In this document: piece after piece, positions 61,486 to 62,775 of the stretch | Numbering within the stretch: the stretch's first letter is position 1 | Layout of the letters: each line of letters starts with the position of its first letter | DNA from: Verrucomicrobiaceae bacterium | Lineage (GTDB): Bacteria > Verrucomicrobiota > Verrucomicrobiia > Verrucomicrobiales > Verrucomicrobiaceae | NCBI GenBank assembly: GCA_027490195.1 | Contig: JAIXYN010000050.1 | Span: forward strand, 1-62,775 | Direction: 5' to 3' | Length of the DNA stretch: 62,775 nt | Program-made: the position numbers and the translations under genes | Notes under the pieces: generated by a model | Database searches by the model: none | Told to the model about the DNA's origin: nothing | The model's input: only the letters and a program-made list of their open reading frames with translations

Positions 61486-61781
61486 AGGTGGTATATTAGG
61501 AAAAGTTCCAAGCCGAACTGTGCTGCATCACCGGTCGCTACAGCGCCGAAGACAAGACGCTTGGCAGACGTTTTGTGCAAACGGTCGAAAACGCGGCCTT
61601 GGAGATTCAAGCCGACCCGCTGAGGTGGCGCGTTCTTGATGGACGCGTACGCCGCTGTCTCGTTCCCCGCTTTCCGTACATCATCTACTATTTGGTGGAG
61701 GACGAACTGATCTACTTTGGAGCCTTGCTGCACAGTGCTCGTCACCCGGAGGCTTATCGAGCGTCGTTCACTGATTTGTAG
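61482..61781 (+). pseudogene. RelE/ParE toxin with a nonsense codon
   Basis: The frame starts MKVVY and then has TAG at 61497-61499 (codon 6), followed by a full RelE/ParE-type sequence: EKFQAELCCITGRYSAEDKT, RFVQTVENAALEIQADPLRW, RRCLVPRFPYIIYYLVEDEL and HSARHPEAYRASF. Apart from this stop no other damage is seen. It is probably an inactivated toxin; translation could restart at a GTG at 61575 but would lose the first third. Confidence 0.75.
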
Positions 61782-61849
61782 TACGCTGAAGCTACACTGG
61801 CTCATCTTCCTAGCCGGAGCATCCCGATCACCAAGCGGTGAGGCAATAG

Positions 61850-62212
61850 TTTCAGAGCTTTCGAGCCGCCAGAGATCGCTTTGCGCTCGTCCCACAGGTG
61901 CTGGCTGAATTCGTCCATGTCGTGACCGATCCGAAACGTTTTTCGCAGCCATTGACGGTGAACCAGGCCTTGGAAAGAGCAGAAATCTGGTGGGAATCCT
62001 CTGAAGTGGATCAACTCGGTTCCGATGCTTTTTCATTGCGCACCTTCTTCGACTGGATGCGTCAGCATCGCCTGGGCCGCAAACGCATCCTCGACACCTT
62101 GCTGGCATCGACTTTCCGCGAGGCAGGCCTCCAGTCGATCCTCACCACGATCGCCCGTGATTTTGCGGTTCTCGGCGGGTGTGTTTGTGTAGTGCCGAGA
62201 TGCCGTATATGA
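61850..62212 (+). pseudogene. 5'-truncated PIN-domain (VapC-like) gene
   Basis: A frame opening after a stop at 61847 reads FQSFRAARDRFALVPQVLAE, then FVHVVTDPKRFSQPLTVNQA, LERAEIWWESSEVDQLG, and LGRKRILDTLLASTFREAG, then TTIARDF. This is the C-terminal two-thirds of a PIN-domain toxin; the first acidic motif and a start codon are missing. It lies 70 bp after the damaged RelE/ParE toxin. Confidence 0.6.
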
Positions 62213-62469
62213 CGCGTCAAAGAGGCCTCCCCCTTCACCTAACGGGCAAGCGTTAAAATACACGCCATTTCACCTGCAAGAATGCCTCTTCAAAACTTTA
62301 TAGATCAGACGCTTAAAGCTGGGCATGCCAATAAAATGCCGGCCATCTTTTTTCGGCGAAGCAGGAACGAGCAACCAGGAGATCGGGGACGGGTTGGAAG
62401 TGGCTGAGAGGAGGCGGACTCTCGCTTGTCCATGGGGTGCAGCCTGATGCCGTTTGTCTTTAAACAGTA
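62213..62469. other. Short gene-free spacer
   Basis: I see no gene. CCTAACGGGCAAGCGTTAAA near 62240 contains loosely inverted boxes, but there is no stem-loop worth naming. Confidence 0.3.
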
Positions 62470-62775
62470 CTAAAGCCGCGACGATAAGCCATTTTTCGGC
62501 AATGGAGGCGGTTGTGTTGGTAGCGGAGGTGGTGATGAAGAAAGACTCGGGGGCTCGATAAAAAATCCATGCGCGGCCAAGTAGTCAGTTTCCAACTTAA
62601 CCACTTGTTTGGGAACTGTTGGCGCAATCCCGTCTGAAATTGCTGACTCGATCAAGCTATTGAGACTTGTATAATAGACTGACGTTAAGGCCAAAGTTCG
62701 GCTTGGGCGAAGCAGGCGGTGAGGATTCTGTGTCTGCGGCGCATTCTTCGCAGTGCCGCTGTCGCTTGCATACTC
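62470..62775 (-). CDS. 3' part of an unidentified gene, cut by the window edge
   Basis: The minus-strand frame is open from the window edge: EYASDSGTAKNAPQTQNPHR, then RPSRTLALTSVYYTSLNSLI, ESAISDGIAPTVPKQVVKLE and a Pro-rich tail PPPLPTQPPPLPKNG. The start must lie outside the window; a TTG at 62694 is only a fallback start. I cannot name the family. Confidence 0.5.
   Translation of the reverse strand, partial: EYASDSGTAKNAPQTQNPHRLLRPSRTLALTSVYYTSLNSLIESAISDGIAPTVPKQVVKLETDYLAAHGFFIEPPSLSSSPPPLPTQPPPLPKNGLSSRL

Overview
The window reads as chromosomal DNA of a GC-rich verrucomicrobium, probably a relative of Prosthecobacter or Verrucomicrobium. This is inferred from gene content only. The signs are a PEP-CTERM protein, several Tat-exported Gfo/Idh/MocA oxidoreductases, a cytochrome-like PSCyt1 domain fused to a formylglycine-generating-enzyme domain, many GTG/TTG starts with weak Shine-Dalgarno sequences, and abundant intergenic palindromic repeats. 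No rRNA, CRISPR array, prophage or complete insertion sequence was seen. There is one tRNA (Pro, GGG).

Positions 1-7000 form an accessory, repeat-rich patch. It holds a lone IS end, low-complexity repeats, one Gfo/Idh/MocA gene, two SUKH (SMI1/KNR4) genes (one flanked by integron-cassette-like GTTAGGC/GCCTAAC boxes), the 3' remnant of an IS4-type transposase, a short MITE-like element with matching ends, and a palindrome island that includes a perfect 50-bp palindrome. At 7.0-9.0 kb is a zinc locus: an SmtB-like repressor divergent from a 55-aa metallothionein, next to a COG0523 GTPase with candidate tandem operators.

From 10 to 33 kb the genes are mostly metabolic and transport. They include a divergent Tat-Gfo/Idh versus esterase plus nucleoside-type MFS cluster, a large PEP-CTERM protein, a three-gene Fe3+-type ABC importer with an apparently membrane-anchored binding protein, Uma2, AlkZ-related and WYL-regulator genes, a replication-protein-like gene with a candidate beta-clamp peptide at its C-terminus, an FAD amine oxidase overlapping mnmA, a lipoprotein chorismate mutase of the secreted AroQ type, and small membrane proteins.

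From 33 to 54 kb there are housekeeping genes (NUDIX, rplI, dus, pgF-type laccase-domain protein, ispE, a ThiF-like E1, pgi) mixed with a VapD-type pair, the PSCyt1-FGE fusion, an MFS permease followed by a MarR regulator, an ABC exporter, dienelactone hydrolase, cyclase and ADP-ribosylglycohydrolase genes. From 54 to 62.8 kb there is a DUF4331 protein, a diheme peroxidase-like protein, a CYTH protein (with a truncated relic about 4 kb upstream), a ROK kinase, an FMN alpha-hydroxyacid oxidase, an antitoxin overlapping a RelE/ParE toxin that carries a TAG at codon 6, a 5'-truncated PIN gene, and a gene running off the window end.

The observations most worth following are the smt-type zinc locus, the clamp-peptide protein at 27.8 kb, the IS4-end/MITE family, the 50-bp palindrome, the hairpin repeat inside mnmA, and the eroded toxin genes at the right edge.
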